The notes beneath the pieces were generated by a model that searched no databases, had not been told where the DNA came from, and saw nothing but the letters and a program-made list of their open reading frames with translations. A program made the position numbers and the translations under genes. From contig NZ_JAFBBO010000001.1 of NCBI RefSeq assembly GCF_016907235.1, forward strand, positions 992,001 through 1,056,000: a stretch of 64,000 nt of DNA. The letters are read 5' to 3'. Origin of the DNA: Oerskovia jenensis (lineage in GTDB: Bacteria; Actinomycetota; Actinomycetes; Actinomycetales; Cellulomonadaceae). Shown here one piece after another: positions 52,294-61,420 of this stretch (position 1 is its first letter; each line of letters starts with the position of its first letter).

Positions 52294-53433
52294 TCAGCGC
52301 AGGCCCGTGGGGCGCTGCAACGCGAGCTGGATGAGTTCGTCGATCAGCTCCGGGTACGTGATCCCCGACTTCTCCCACATGCGCGGGTACATCGAGAACG
52401 GCGTGAAGCCCGGCATCGTGTTGATCTCGTTGACGATGACCTGACCGTCCGTCGTCACGAAGACATCGACGCGCGAGAGACCCTCCGCGCCCACGGCCTC
52501 GAACGTGCGGACCGCGATGTCACGGACCTCGTCGACGAGGTGCGGGGGCAGGTCGGCCGGGCAGCTCAGCTCGACGCCCGCCTCGTCGAGGTACTTGGCC
52601 TCGAAGTCGTAGAAGGCGTGGTGCGCGTCGGTCACGACGATCTCGCCGGGCAGGGAGGCGCGCGGCCGCTCGCCCTCGCGCCCGCCGAGGACCGCGCACT
52701 CGATCTCGCGTCCCACGACCCCGGCCTCGACCACGACCTTCGGGTCGTGCCGGCGCGCCTCGGCGATCGCCGCGGGCAGGTCCGCGAGGTCGTCGACCTT
52801 GGTGATCCCGAGGCTCGACCCGGCACGGGCGGGCTTGACGAACACGGGCAGGCCCAGGCCGGCGACGGTCTCGGTCCAGGCGGCCGGGTTGCGGTCCCAC
52901 TCCCCCGGGCGGATGACCGTGTACGGAGCGATGGGCAGGCCCTGACCCGCGAGCACGAGTTTCATGAACTGCTTGTCCATCCCCACGGCCGACGCGAGCA
53001 CGCCCGCGCCCACGTAGGGGACGTCGGCGAGCTCGAGCAGGCCCTGGAGCGTGCCGTCCTCGCCGAACGGCCCGTGGAGCAGCGGGAAGACGACGTCGAC
53101 CTCGCCCAGCTCGCGCGGGAACTGGCCCGGCTCCAGGACGCGCAGCGCGCGCTGACCCACCGCGAGCGGCAGCAGCACCTCACCACCCGTCGCCGTGACC
53201 TCCGGCAGGTTGCCGGGCGTGATCTCCCAGCGCTCGGGCTCGTCGGCCGCGAGGACCCACTGCCCCGCCTTGGTGATCCCGACGGGGATGACCTCGTAGC
53301 GCTCGCGGTCGATCGCGCGCATCACGCCACCCGCGGTGGCGCACGAGATCACGTGCTCGCCGGAGCGTCCGCCGAAGAGGAGGAGGACGCGCGTCTTGCG
53401 CGCGGGAGCACTGGGTTCTGGCTGGCTGGACAT
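52294..53433 (-). CDS. ddl: D-alanine--D-alanine ligase
   Basis: 379 aa ATP-grasp enzyme. LLLFGGRSGEHVISCATAGGV, HGPFGEDGTLQGLLEL, PYVGAGVLASAVGMDKQFMK, FVKPARAGSSLGI, NEINTMPGFTPFSMYPRMW are the Ddl signatures. Supplies the D-Ala-D-Ala terminus of peptidoglycan precursors. TAGGGT lies 8 bases before ATG 53433. Confidence 0.95.
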   Translation of the reverse strand: MSSQPEPSAPARKTRVLLLFGGRSGEHVISCATAGGVMRAIDRERYEVIPVGITKAGQWVLAADEPERWEITPGNLPEVTATGGEVLLPLAVGQRALRVLEPGQFPRELGEVDVVFPLLHGPFGEDGTLQGLLELADVPYVGAGVLASAVGMDKQFMKLVLAGQGLPIAPYTVIRPGEWDRNPAAWTETVAGLGLPVFVKPARAGSSLGITKVDDLADLPAAIAEARRHDPKVVVEAGVVGREIECAVLGGREGERPRASLPGEIVVTDAHHAFYDFEAKYLDEAGVELSCPADLPPHLVDEVRDIAVRTFEAVGAEGLSRVDVFVTTDGQVIVNEINTMPGFTPFSMYPRMWEKSGITYPELIDELIQLALQRPTGLR

Positions 53434-53528
53434 CGCCGACGACCCTACCGGAACCGCGCTCGACACCGTGAACAGGAGCGGGCCGCGGAGGTGCCCGGGA
53501 GGTGGAGAAGCAGTGATAGAACGAAGGC

Positions 53529-54701
53529 ATGACCTCTCCGCTGCTGACCGACGACCTGCTCGACCGCATCCGCTCACGCGCCGCGACCTACGACCGGGAG
53601 AACACGTTCTTCACCGAGGACTTCGAGGAGCTGACCGCGGCCGGCTACCTGCAGGCGTTCGTGCCCGCGGCGATGGGCGGCCCGGGCCTGGGCCTGCGCG
53701 ACGTGGCGCACGAGCAGATCCGCCTCGCGGGAGCGGCACCGGCGACCGCGCTCGCCGTGAACATGCACCACGTGTGGACCGGCGTCGCGCGCTACCTGTA
53801 CGAGCGGGGCGACCACTCGCTCGACTTCGTCCTGGAGGAGGCCGCGCGCGGCGAGGTCTTCGCGTTCGGCTACTCCGAGCCGGGCAACGACCTGGTGCTG
53901 TTCGGCTCGCGGACGCAGGCCCGCCCCGACGGTGAGGGCGGCTACTCCTTCCACGGCCGGAAGATCTTCACGTCGCTGTCGCCCGCGTGGACCCGGCTCG
54001 GGGTGCTCGGGATCGAGACGGCCACCGAGGACGGCCCCGGGCCGGCGGGCGACCCGCGCCTCGTGCACGCGTTCGTGACGCGCGAGGGTGGCGGCGTCGA
54101 CGTCCTCGACGACTGGGACACCGTGGGCATGCGCGCGAGCCAGAGCCGCACGACCCTGCTCGTGGGCGCGCACGCCCCGGCGGACCGGGTGGTCCGGCGC
54201 CTCGCCCCCGGGCCCTCGACCGACCCGCTCGTGCTCGCGATCTTCACGACGTTCGAGGTCCTCCTGGCGTCGGTGTACACGGGCATCGGCAGGCGCGCCC
54301 TGGAGCTCGCGGTCGAGAACGCTCGCCGGCGCACCTCGATGAAGAACGGTGGCAGGCCGCTCTCCCAGGACCCCGACATCCGTTGGCGGGTCGCCGACGC
54401 GGGCATCGCGATGGACGGCATCTACCCGCAGATCGACCAGCTCGCGGGCGAGATCGACGCCCTCGTGGACCGGGGCGCGGGCTGGTTCACGGCCGTCGCG
54501 GGGCTCAAGGTGCGGGCCACCGAGACGGCGCGCGTCGTCGTCGACCAGGCGATCCGGGTGTCCGGCGGGTCGTCGTACTTCGCGTCCTCCGAGCTCGGGC
54601 GGCTGTACCGCGACGTGCTCGCAGGCATCTTCCACCCCTCCGACGACGAGTCGGCGCACTCGACGTTCGCGAGCGCGCTCCTGGGCCCGGTCGAGGAGTG
54701 A
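53529..54701 (+). CDS. acyl-CoA dehydrogenase family protein
   Basis: 390 aa with the ACAD three-domain layout: N-terminal helices (ELTAAGYLQAFVPAAMGGPGLGL), central beta domain (FAFGYSEPGND, GRKIFTSLSPAWTRLGVLG) and C-terminal helices (TGIGRRALELAVENARRRT ... IRVSGGSSYFASSELGRLYRDVLAGIF). No clear catalytic Glu at the usual position, so it could be a flavin-dependent monooxygenase of the DszC/SfnB type. It lies next to a trans-sulfuration gene. First of four genes interrupting the usual ddl-gpsA neighbourhood. Confidence 0.85.
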   Translation: MTSPLLTDDLLDRIRSRAATYDRENTFFTEDFEELTAAGYLQAFVPAAMGGPGLGLRDVAHEQIRLAGAAPATALAVNMHHVWTGVARYLYERGDHSLDFVLEEAARGEVFAFGYSEPGNDLVLFGSRTQARPDGEGGYSFHGRKIFTSLSPAWTRLGVLGIETATEDGPGPAGDPRLVHAFVTREGGGVDVLDDWDTVGMRASQSRTTLLVGAHAPADRVVRRLAPGPSTDPLVLAIFTTFEVLLASVYTGIGRRALELAVENARRRTSMKNGGRPLSQDPDIRWRVADAGIAMDGIYPQIDQLAGEIDALVDRGAGWFTAVAGLKVRATETARVVVDQAIRVSGGSSYFASSELGRLYRDVLAGIFHPSDDESAHSTFASALLGPVEE

Positions 54702-54731
54702 GCGAGGACTGACCGGCGCGGGCGTCGGGCG

Positions 54732-54774
54732 TGCGGCGCGGACCGTCCTGCCGCGGCAGACGGTCCGCGCCGCA
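54732..54774 (+). terminator. terminator after the acyl-CoA dehydrogenase-like gene
   Basis: TGCGGCGCGGACCGT (54732-54746) and ACGGTCCGCGCCGCA (54760-54774) are perfect complements. Confidence 0.85.
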
Positions 54775-54846
54775 TCCTCGACGCCCCCGTCTTCACCTGC
54801 GGTTGCCCGCGGCACCCACCCGGCCGCCAGGCGTAATCTCACCTCC

Positions 54847-56025
54847 ATGACGACCGAGCCGACCGAGCCGACCGAGCCCACCGTCCACCGCTCACCGCTG
54901 TCCCCCGCCACGATCGCGGTCGCGGCGGGGCGCCCGCCCCGCGAGCAGGGCGGGCCGGTCAACCCGCCCGTGGTCCTGTCCTCGACGTACGTGTCGCGCG
55001 GGGTGCAGCAGCCGGGCGAGCTCCTCTACACACGCATGGACACCGAGACGTGGCACCCGTTCGAGGAGGCGCTCGCGACCCTGGAGGGCGCGGCCGAGCC
55101 CGGCATCGTGTTCAGCAGCGGCATGGCCGCGATCGCGGCGGTCTTCGCGTTCGTCCCCGCGGGCGGCAAGGTCGTGCTGCCGCGGCACGCCTACCAGGTG
55201 ACGCTGGGCTTCGCGGACGACCTCGCGGCCCGGCACGGGGTCGAGGTCGTCCGGGTCGACGTCGCTGACACCGACCAGGTGCTCGCCGCGATCGACGGCG
55301 CGGACCTGTTGCTCGTCGAGTCGCCGACCAACCCCATGCTCGAGGTCGCGGACCTGCCCGTGCTCCTCGCCGCCGCCCGCGAGCGCGGGGTGCTCACGGC
55401 GGTCGACAACACGTTCGCGACGCCGCTCGGCCAGCAGCCGCTCGCCCTGGGCGCGGACCTCGTCGTGCACTCGGTCACGAAGTACCTCGCGGGACACTCC
55501 GACGTCGTGCTCGGGGCCGTCGTCACGAACGACGCGGAGCTGGCCGCGAAGGTGCGTGCCTACCGGACGCTGCACGGCGCGATCGCCGGGCCGTGGGAGG
55601 TGTGGCTCGCGCTGCGCGGGCTGCGCACGCTCGCGCTGCGCGTCGAGCGCTCGCAGGCCAACGCCGCGGAGATCGCGCGGCGCCTCGCGGAGCACCCGCT
55701 CGTCGAGGAGGTCCGGCACCCGAGCCTGCCGACCGACCCAGGACACGAGCGCGCGGCCCGCACCATGACGGGCTTCGGGGCGATCCTCGGCCTGCGCCCC
55801 CGTGGGGGGCGCGAGGCCGCGGACGCGCTCGTCGAGGCCGTCGAGCTGTGGGTTCCCGCGACGAGCCTCGGAGGGGTCGAGTCGAGCCTCGAGCGGCGGC
55901 GTCGGTTCGCGACCGAGTCGCACACGGTCCCCGACGACCTGCTGCGTCTGAGCGTCGGCATCGAGGACGTCGAGGACCTGTGGGCGGACCTCGACCGGGC
56001 GCTGCGGGCGGCGGCCCGCGCCTAG
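54847..56025 (+). CDS. trans-sulfuration enzyme family PLP protein (cystathionine gamma-lyase/synthase-like)
   Basis: 392 aa. PLP lysine in HSVTKYLAGHSDVVLG, upstream LVESPTNPMLEVADLP and AVDNTFATP, and substrate Arg in SLGGVESSLERRR. Acts on cysteine, cystathionine, homocysteine or O-acyl-homoserine; which cannot be told. TAATCT (54834-54839) lies 7 bases before ATG 54847 (leaderless). The N-terminus has a triplicated 9-base repeat encoding TEP-TEP-TEP. Confidence 0.88.
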   Translation: MTTEPTEPTEPTVHRSPLSPATIAVAAGRPPREQGGPVNPPVVLSSTYVSRGVQQPGELLYTRMDTETWHPFEEALATLEGAAEPGIVFSSGMAAIAAVFAFVPAGGKVVLPRHAYQVTLGFADDLAARHGVEVVRVDVADTDQVLAAIDGADLLLVESPTNPMLEVADLPVLLAAARERGVLTAVDNTFATPLGQQPLALGADLVVHSVTKYLAGHSDVVLGAVVTNDAELAAKVRAYRTLHGAIAGPWEVWLALRGLRTLALRVERSQANAAEIARRLAEHPLVEEVRHPSLPTDPGHERAARTMTGFGAILGLRPRGGREAADALVEAVELWVPATSLGGVESSLERRRRFATESHTVPDDLLRLSVGIEDVEDLWADLDRALRAAARA

Positions 56026-56122
56026 GGGGCCCGACGGCGCCACTCGCCCCGGCCACCCGGCACCGGGTCGCGTGCTGGTCAGGTCCGCGACGACACGGCG
56101 CGGGAGTCGGCTCCTGCCGAGA

Positions 56123-56506
56123 TCAGGGACGCGCGGGCGCCGGGCCTGCGGCGTCCTGCGGCTCGGCGTCCGGCGAACCGGTGGTCGGTGCCTCGTGGAC
56201 GTCCGCGCTGAAGACGACGACGCCAGACTCGAGGTCCACGTCGATCGGCGGAGCCGTGGACGGCGCCTGCGCGATGTCGAGCCGCTGCCGCTCCTTCTCC
56301 TCGGTGAGGTGGACCCGGCTGGGCTGGAACACGTCGACGAGCTCGCCGAACGCGCCCGCTCCGGCGCTCTCGCCCGACCCGCGCCCGTCGCCCTGCCGCC
56401 GCTCCTCGGCTCGTCCGCCGACCATGCGCTCGATCGCGACGACGGCGACGATCACGACCACGACGACGACGAACAGGGGTGCGCCCGCGCTGCTGATCCA
56501 CTCCAT
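56123..56506 (-). CDS. single-pass membrane protein, hypothetical
   Basis: 127 aa. One N-terminal helix (LFVVVVVVIVAVVAI), then a disordered Gly/Glu/Arg linker, a short conserved-looking FGELVDVFQPSRVHLTEEKERQR block as in small DUF6191-type proteins, and a Pro/Ala-rich tail. Function unknown. TACCGT lies 6 bases ahead of ATG 56506. Confidence 0.7.
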   Translation of the reverse strand: MEWISSAGAPLFVVVVVVIVAVVAIERMVGGRAEERRQGDGRGSGESAGAGAFGELVDVFQPSRVHLTEEKERQRLDIAQAPSTAPPIDVDLESGVVVFSADVHEAPTTGSPDAEPQDAAGPAPARP

Positions 56507-56688
56507 GAGGCCACGGTAGGGCGGGCTGGAGCCCCAGTCATCCCACGTGCGAGGGAGTGTCGACGGGCGGCGACGACGGCCGGGACCGGTCTTCCTCGTG
56601 GGAGCCCGTGCGGCCGCGCCTGTGCACGCCTAGGCTCGAAGGTCACCCGGGAAGAGGTCCCGGACGGACTCTCTCGGAGGCGAAACCC

Positions 56689-57360
56689 ATGAAGGGCACG
56701 ACCCGACGTCGGCGAACCGCAGCACTCACCGCTGGGAGCGTGACCGCGGTCCTTGTGCTCACGGCGTGCTCGGGCGGGGACGACCGGGACGACGAGGGAC
56801 CGAGCACCCCGTCCCCGGCCGCCTCGTCGCCCCTCGACCCGTCCGCGTCGGCGGGCGCGACGGACACCCCGACCGGGTCCACGGACGACGACGGCTCGAC
56901 CTCCGCTGCCCCGTTCCCCGCGGACACCGAGCCCGACACGTCGGAGCCCTCCGCGGGCGCGGCCCTGACCGTGACCGACGTGCGCGTCGGGCGGCACGAC
57001 GGGTTCGACCGCGTGGTCTTCGAGCTCGGCGGGACGGGCACACCCGGCTGGCGGGTCGAGTACGTGCCGGAAGCGGTCGAGGACGGGAGCGGGAACGTGG
57101 TCCACCTCGACGGCGACGGCACCCTGCAGGTCATGATCTCCGGCTCGGGCTACCCCACGGACACGGGCGTGGCCGAGTACTCGGGGCCCAACCCCGTGCG
57201 GGTCGCCGAGACCGACGAGGTCGAGGAGGTCCTGCTCGGCAGCGTCTTCGAGGGGTCCACCCAGGCGTTCGTCGGGACGGACGAGGTCAGCCCGTTCCGG
57301 GTCTACGCCCTGACCGACCCGACGCGGGTCGTGGTCGAGGTGCGCAACGACGACGTGTGA
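56689..57360 (+). CDS. AMIN-like domain lipoprotein
   Basis: 223 aa. Lipobox LTAC near residue 27, a 60-residue Ser/Thr/Pro/Asp linker, then a beta-rich domain from about 95 (LTVTDVRVGRHDGFDRVVFELGG ... PTRVVVEVRND) of the AMIN-like type found in actinobacterial cell-surface proteins. Probably cell-wall associated. GGAGG lies about 8 bases before ATG 56689. Confidence 0.82.
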   Translation: MKGTTRRRRTAALTAGSVTAVLVLTACSGGDDRDDEGPSTPSPAASSPLDPSASAGATDTPTGSTDDDGSTSAAPFPADTEPDTSEPSAGAALTVTDVRVGRHDGFDRVVFELGGTGTPGWRVEYVPEAVEDGSGNVVHLDGDGTLQVMISGSGYPTDTGVAEYSGPNPVRVAETDEVEEVLLGSVFEGSTQAFVGTDEVSPFRVYALTDPTRVVVEVRNDDV

Positions 57361-57366
57361 CGGCTG

Positions 57367-57398
57367 CCGGCTCGGCGCCCGTCAGGGCGCCGAGCCGG
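57367..57398. terminator. bidirectional terminator
   Basis: CCGGCTCGGCGCCC and GGGCGCCGAGCCGG are perfect 14-base arms around GTCA, between the converging lipoprotein and gpsA genes. Confidence 0.88.
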
Positions 57399-57416
57399 CG
57401 GAGCGGCGCGGTCGCC

Positions 57417-58442
57417 TCAGCGCCCCGACGTCACGCCCTCGGACTTCTGCGGCCGCGCGAGCAGTCCGCGGGCCATGTCGTCGACCGGCATGCCCTGGTG
57501 CAGGACGGCGACCACACCGGCCGTGATGGGCATGTCGACGCCCACCTTCTGCGCGAGCTCGAGCACCGACCGGCAGGACTTGACTCCCTCTGCCGTGCCG
57601 CCCGTGGCCGCGACGGCCTCGTCGAGGCTCATGCCACGGCCGATGTGCTTGCCCAGCGTGTGGTTGCGCGACAAGGGGGACGTGCACGTCGCGACCAGGT
57701 CCCCCATGCCCGCGAGGCCCGAGAACGTCTCGGCGTCGGCACCGAGCGCGAGCCCGAGCCGGGTGATCTCCACCAGGCCGCGCGTGATGACCGTCGCGGT
57801 CGTGTTGTACCCGAACCCTCGCCCCTGGGCGATGCCCACGGCGAGCGCGATGACGTTCTTCACGGCTCCGCACAGCTCCACGCCCACGACGTCGGAGTTG
57901 GTGTACGGGCGGAAGTACGACGACGAGCAGGCCGCCGCGACGAAGCGCGCGGTCTCCTCGTTCGTCGCCGAGACGACGGTCGCGGTCGGCTGGTGCTCGG
58001 CGATCTCGCGGGCGAGGTTCGGTCCGGACACGACCGCGACCCGGTCGAGCGGCAGGTCCCAGACCTCGGCGACGACCTCGCTCATGCGACGGTCGGTGCT
58101 GAGCTCGACGCCCTTCATGAGCGAGACCGCGACGACCCCCTCGGCGAGGTGCTCTCGCAGCGGCGCGAGCGTCGCACGGGCACTCTGCGACGGGATCGCG
58201 ACCACGACGAGCTGCGCACCGGCGAGAGCCTGCGCGGCGTCGGTCGTGGCTGTGAGCCCCGCGGGCAGGTCGATGTCGGGCAGGTACGCGGAGTTGCGCC
58301 GGGTCGCGTTGATGTCCGCGGCGACGTCGGCGTTGCGACCCCACAGACGGACCTCGCACCCCGCGTCGGCCAGGACCGCGGCGAAGGTCGTGCCCCACGC
58401 CCCGGACCCCAGGACGGTCGCGGTGATCTGCTGGGCGCTCAC
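57417..58442 (-). CDS. gpsA: glycerol-3-phosphate dehydrogenase (NAD(P)+)
   Basis: 341 aa. NAD site VLGSGAWGTTFAAVLADAG, KGVE, SGPNLAREIA, catalytic Lys in CGAVKNVIALAVGIA, and AGMGDLVATCTSPLSRN. Makes sn-glycerol-3-phosphate for phospholipids. GTG 58442 overlaps the plsC stop (GTGA), a logical pairing. Confidence 0.96.
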   Translation of the reverse strand: MSAQQITATVLGSGAWGTTFAAVLADAGCEVRLWGRNADVAADINATRRNSAYLPDIDLPAGLTATTDAAQALAGAQLVVVAIPSQSARATLAPLREHLAEGVVAVSLMKGVELSTDRRMSEVVAEVWDLPLDRVAVVSGPNLAREIAEHQPTATVVSATNEETARFVAAACSSSYFRPYTNSDVVGVELCGAVKNVIALAVGIAQGRGFGYNTTATVITRGLVEITRLGLALGADAETFSGLAGMGDLVATCTSPLSRNHTLGKHIGRGMSLDEAVAATGGTAEGVKSCRSVLELAQKVGVDMPITAGVVAVLHQGMPVDDMARGLLARPQKSEGVTSGR

Positions 58443-59167
58443 TTGCGTTCCTCCGAGCCGGGGTTCTTGCGGACGTCGAACCGCTCGGCCGGGGCCTTCT
58501 CGCCGCGGATCTCCTCGAGCAGCGCCGTGATGGCGTCCATGATGCGGTTGGTGGCCTCTCGCAGGGTCACGGTGTCGACGGGACGCTCGTAGAGGTCCGA
58601 CAGGTCGACGGGCGGGCCCGCGTGCACCGCGACGTTCTTGGGCGGGATCGGCCGGAACCGCTTGCTGTAGCGCGGCAGGATGTCCTGCATGCCCCACTGC
58701 GCGATCGGCACCACGGGCATGCGGCTCGCCAGGGCCAGGCGTGCTGCGCCCGTCTTGCCGACCATGGGCCACAGGTCCGGGTCACGGGTCAGGGTGCCCT
58801 CGGGGAAGACCGCGACGCACTCGCCCAGCGCGAGCTGGTCGACCGCCGCGCTCACCGAGGACGCAGCCCCTGCCGTGTTGCGCTGCACCGGGATCATCCC
58901 GGTGCGGTCCAGGAGCAGACGCAGGCCGGGGATCTTCCAGAGCGACGCCTTGGCGAGGATCTTGGGCGCCCGGCCGTGGTCGTACAGGAAGTGGGCGAAC
59001 GTCAACGGGTCGATGTTCGACATGTGGTTGCCGGCAGCGATGAATCCGCCCGAGGCAGGGATGTTCTCCGCACCCTGCCAGTCGCGGCGGGTGATGGCGA
59101 ACATGAGGGGTCGCACGATGAGCGCGACGATGCGGTACGCGCGGCTGTCAGGATGAGCTTTCGGCAC
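58439..59167 (-). CDS. 1-acyl-sn-glycerol-3-phosphate acyltransferase family protein
   Basis: 242 aa PlsC-fold acyltransferase. NHMSNID is the H(x)4D catalytic motif, VFPEGTLTRD the substrate-phosphate motif, and PVVPIAQWG follows. Transfers acyl to lysophosphatidate. GTG 59167 is chosen because TAGGCT lies 8 bases ahead; GTG 59173 would be too close to the box. Overlaps gpsA by 4 bases. Confidence 0.9.
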   Translation of the reverse strand: MPKAHPDSRAYRIVALIVRPLMFAITRRDWQGAENIPASGGFIAAGNHMSNIDPLTFAHFLYDHGRAPKILAKASLWKIPGLRLLLDRTGMIPVQRNTAGAASSVSAAVDQLALGECVAVFPEGTLTRDPDLWPMVGKTGAARLALASRMPVVPIAQWGMQDILPRYSKRFRPIPPKNVAVHAGPPVDLSDLYERPVDTVTLREATNRIMDAITALLEEIRGEKAPAERFDVRKNPGSEERK

Positions 59168-59238
59168 GGTCACCGAGCCTACCGGGCGACGTGGCGTCGT
59201 CGGGCCCGACGACGCCGCGCGCCCCGGGTGCGCAGGAT

Positions 59239-59295
59239 CGAGATGCGGCCATCTGGGGTTCTGGCGGGCTCTCGACCCCCGTTGGCCGCATCTCG
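59239..59295 (-). terminator. long inverted repeat after the two-component system
   Basis: CGAGATGCGGCCA (59239-59251) and TGGCCGCATCTCG (59283-59295) are perfect complements; inside them GGGGT (59255-59259) faces ACCCC. The position downstream of the response regulator fits a terminator, without a T-run. Confidence 0.55.
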
Positions 59296-59344
59296 ACGGA
59301 CGGTCACGCCCGTGACCCCGAGCCCACGCGGCGAGCCCGGCAGG

Positions 59345-59950
59345 TCAGATCCAGCCGTGCCGCCGCGCGAGGTGCACGGCCTCGTGCCGGTTGGTCGCCC
59401 CGAGCTTCGCGGCGGCCGAGGACAGGTAGTTGCGCACCGTGCCCGGGGCGAGCGACGCGCGGGTCGCGATCTCCTCGACGGGGGCTCCCCCGGCCGCGAG
59501 CTCCAGGACGTCGGCCTCGCGAGGCGTCAGCGGGCTCGAGCCCGCCGCGATGGCCTCGGCCGCGAGCTCGGGGTCGACGTAGCGTCCGCCGGCCTGGACC
59601 TGGCGCACCACGTCCGCGAGGACGCGCGAGGAGACCGTCTTGGGCAGGAAGGCCCCGACACCCGCCTCGAGCGCGCGCTTGAGATACCCGGGGCGACCGT
59701 GGCTCGTGACCATGACGACCCTGCACCCCGGCACCTCGACGGCCAGTGCCCGGGCGACCTCGATGCCGTCGAGGCCGGGCATCTGGAGGTCGAGCACCGC
59801 GACGTCCGGGGTGTGCTTGCGCGCGGCCGCGAGCGCCTCCGGCCCGGACGCGGCCTGGACGACGACCTCGAGGTCGTCCTCGAGCGAGAGCAGGGTGGCC
59901 AGGGCGTCGCGGATGAGGTTCTCGTCGTCGGCGAGCAGGATGCGGATCAC
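59345..59950 (-). CDS. LuxR/NarL-family response regulator
   Basis: 201 aa. Receiver domain with acidic ILLADDEN, phosphoacceptor Asp in VAVLDLQMPGLDG, Thr in VMVTSHG, Lys in FLPKTVSS; LuxR helix-turn-helix at the C-terminus (LTPREADVLELAAGGAPVEEIATRA). Overlaps the histidine kinase stop (ATGA). Likely controls the adjacent ABC transporter. Confidence 0.93.
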   Translation of the reverse strand: MIRILLADDENLIRDALATLLSLEDDLEVVVQAASGPEALAAARKHTPDVAVLDLQMPGLDGIEVARALAVEVPGCRVVMVTSHGRPGYLKRALEAGVGAFLPKTVSSRVLADVVRQVQAGGRYVDPELAAEAIAAGSSPLTPREADVLELAAGGAPVEEIATRASLAPGTVRNYLSSAAAKLGATNRHEAVHLARRHGWI

Positions 59951-61293
59951 GCGGTGGGGCCTTCCTCGGTGGGGCTGGGGGTTCCTGTGCTACGGCCCCG
60001 GGAGCCGCGCGGCAGGCGCGGGACGAGGCTACCCATGCCGGGGCTCGGCAGCGGGACGCTGGCCGTGAGGCGGAAGACGGGCGGCAGGAGATGGGTCTCG
60101 AGGCGCCCACCGGTCTCGGCGAGCCGTTCGCCCAGGCCGATCAGGCCGGACCCGCTGGGGCTCCCCGGGCTGGTGGTGGTGCGGTCGAGGTCGGGGACGC
60201 CGTCGTTCGTGACGGTCAGCACCGCCTCGCCGCGGTCGACGCGCAGCGTGATCTCGCACCGGGCGGCGTCCGAGTGCCGCACCACGTTGGTCACGGCCTC
60301 GCGCACGACCCAGGCGAGCGCCTCCTGCGTGGCCAGGGGCAGCGCTGTCTCCTGCTCGTCGCCGCAGGACTCGATCGTGGTCTCGATGTCGGCCGACCGC
60401 AGGACCGAGCGGGCTCCGCTGAGCTCCGCCGGCAGGTCCGTGGCCCGGTACCCGGCGACCACGGCCCGCACCTCGCGCAGCGAGTCCTGCGCGATCTGGC
60501 GCACCTCGAGCATCTGCTCGGCCGCTCCCGGGCGACCGCGTGCGGCGAGCTCGGCGGCCAGCTCGCTCTTGACGGCCACGACCGAGAGCGTGCGGCCGAA
60601 CACGTCGTGCAGGTCGCGCGAGAACCGCAGCCGCTCCTCGGCGACGGCCAGGCGCGCGTGCAGGACACGGTTGCGCTCCTGCTCCCACACGATCCCCAGC
60701 ATCCAGACGGACACGCGGTAGGACGCGAAGATGCCGACGCACATGAGGACGACGCCGATGCCCTGGCCCACCGCGATGCCCGCCGCCGTCTCGTCGCGGA
60801 CCGGGGCGACGACCCACGAGACGAGCCCCGAGACCGCCGCGACACCGACCGCCCCGAGCGCCAACCACCGGAAGGCCAGGAGCGGCGCGCAGGCCGCGAC
60901 CGAGAACGCGGTCGCCGCGGTCACGACCAGGACCGGGGTGTTGCCCTGGAACATGGACCCCTCACCCGTGGGGTACGCCGCGAGGCCGACCACGCAGGTC
61001 GCGAGCGCGAGCCCCCACATGGCGCCCAGGGCCCACCGGGGAGGCACCGGGCCGCCGAGGAACCGGGTGACCCCGTACCGGATCACGACGACGCACGACG
61101 CGGTGTGCGCGAGGCACAGCCCGATCAGGGGGGCGAGCAGGGCCGGGTGCCCCGTGGGTACCTCACCGACGACCCAGAGCACCACGAAGAGCTCGAACGT
61201 CGCCACCACGTACAGCGACCAGCGCGTGTAGGTGTCGAACCGTTCGGGGTTGGAGCGGCGCGACCACGCGCCGACGAAGGGGTTCCGGCTCAC
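59947..61293 (-). CDS. sensor histidine kinase (NarL-system, HisKA_3 type)
   Basis: 448 aa. Several N-terminal membrane helices (about residues 20-200), then the phospho-His in RLRFSRDLHDVFGRTLSVVAVKSELA and the ATPase N-box VVREAVTNVVRHSDA. The transmembrane input with almost no outer loop suggests sensing within the membrane, as in DesK-like kinases. GTG 61293 is preferred over 61329 as GGGTGG lies about 5 bases before it. Confidence 0.88.
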   Translation of the reverse strand: MSRNPFVGAWSRRSNPERFDTYTRWSLYVVATFELFVVLWVVGEVPTGHPALLAPLIGLCLAHTASCVVVIRYGVTRFLGGPVPPRWALGAMWGLALATCVVGLAAYPTGEGSMFQGNTPVLVVTAATAFSVAACAPLLAFRWLALGAVGVAAVSGLVSWVVAPVRDETAAGIAVGQGIGVVLMCVGIFASYRVSVWMLGIVWEQERNRVLHARLAVAEERLRFSRDLHDVFGRTLSVVAVKSELAAELAARGRPGAAEQMLEVRQIAQDSLREVRAVVAGYRATDLPAELSGARSVLRSADIETTIESCGDEQETALPLATQEALAWVVREAVTNVVRHSDAARCEITLRVDRGEAVLTVTNDGVPDLDRTTTSPGSPSGSGLIGLGERLAETGGRLETHLLPPVFRLTASVPLPSPGMGSLVPRLPRGSRGRSTGTPSPTEEGPTA

Positions 61294-61388
61294 GGGCACC
61301 ACCCTTTCATGCGCGCGGGCGGCGCCCACGGTGCCGAGGACGAGGTCGCGGTCGTCCTCGGCAGGGGAACGACCACGACCTCGTCCTC

Positions 61389-61412
61389 GGCGGCCCCCTC
61401 GAGGGAGCCGCC
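61389..61412 (-). terminator. hairpin between ABC and two-component genes
   Basis: GGCGGC, CCCTCGAGGG and GCCGCC stack into a strong stem just after the permease stop. Two copies of TCGTCCTCGGC (61352-61362, 61381-61391) compete for one complement (61333-61343) further on, so transcription into the kinase gene may be attenuated. Confidence 0.5.
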
Positions 61413-61420
61413 GGCAGGAC

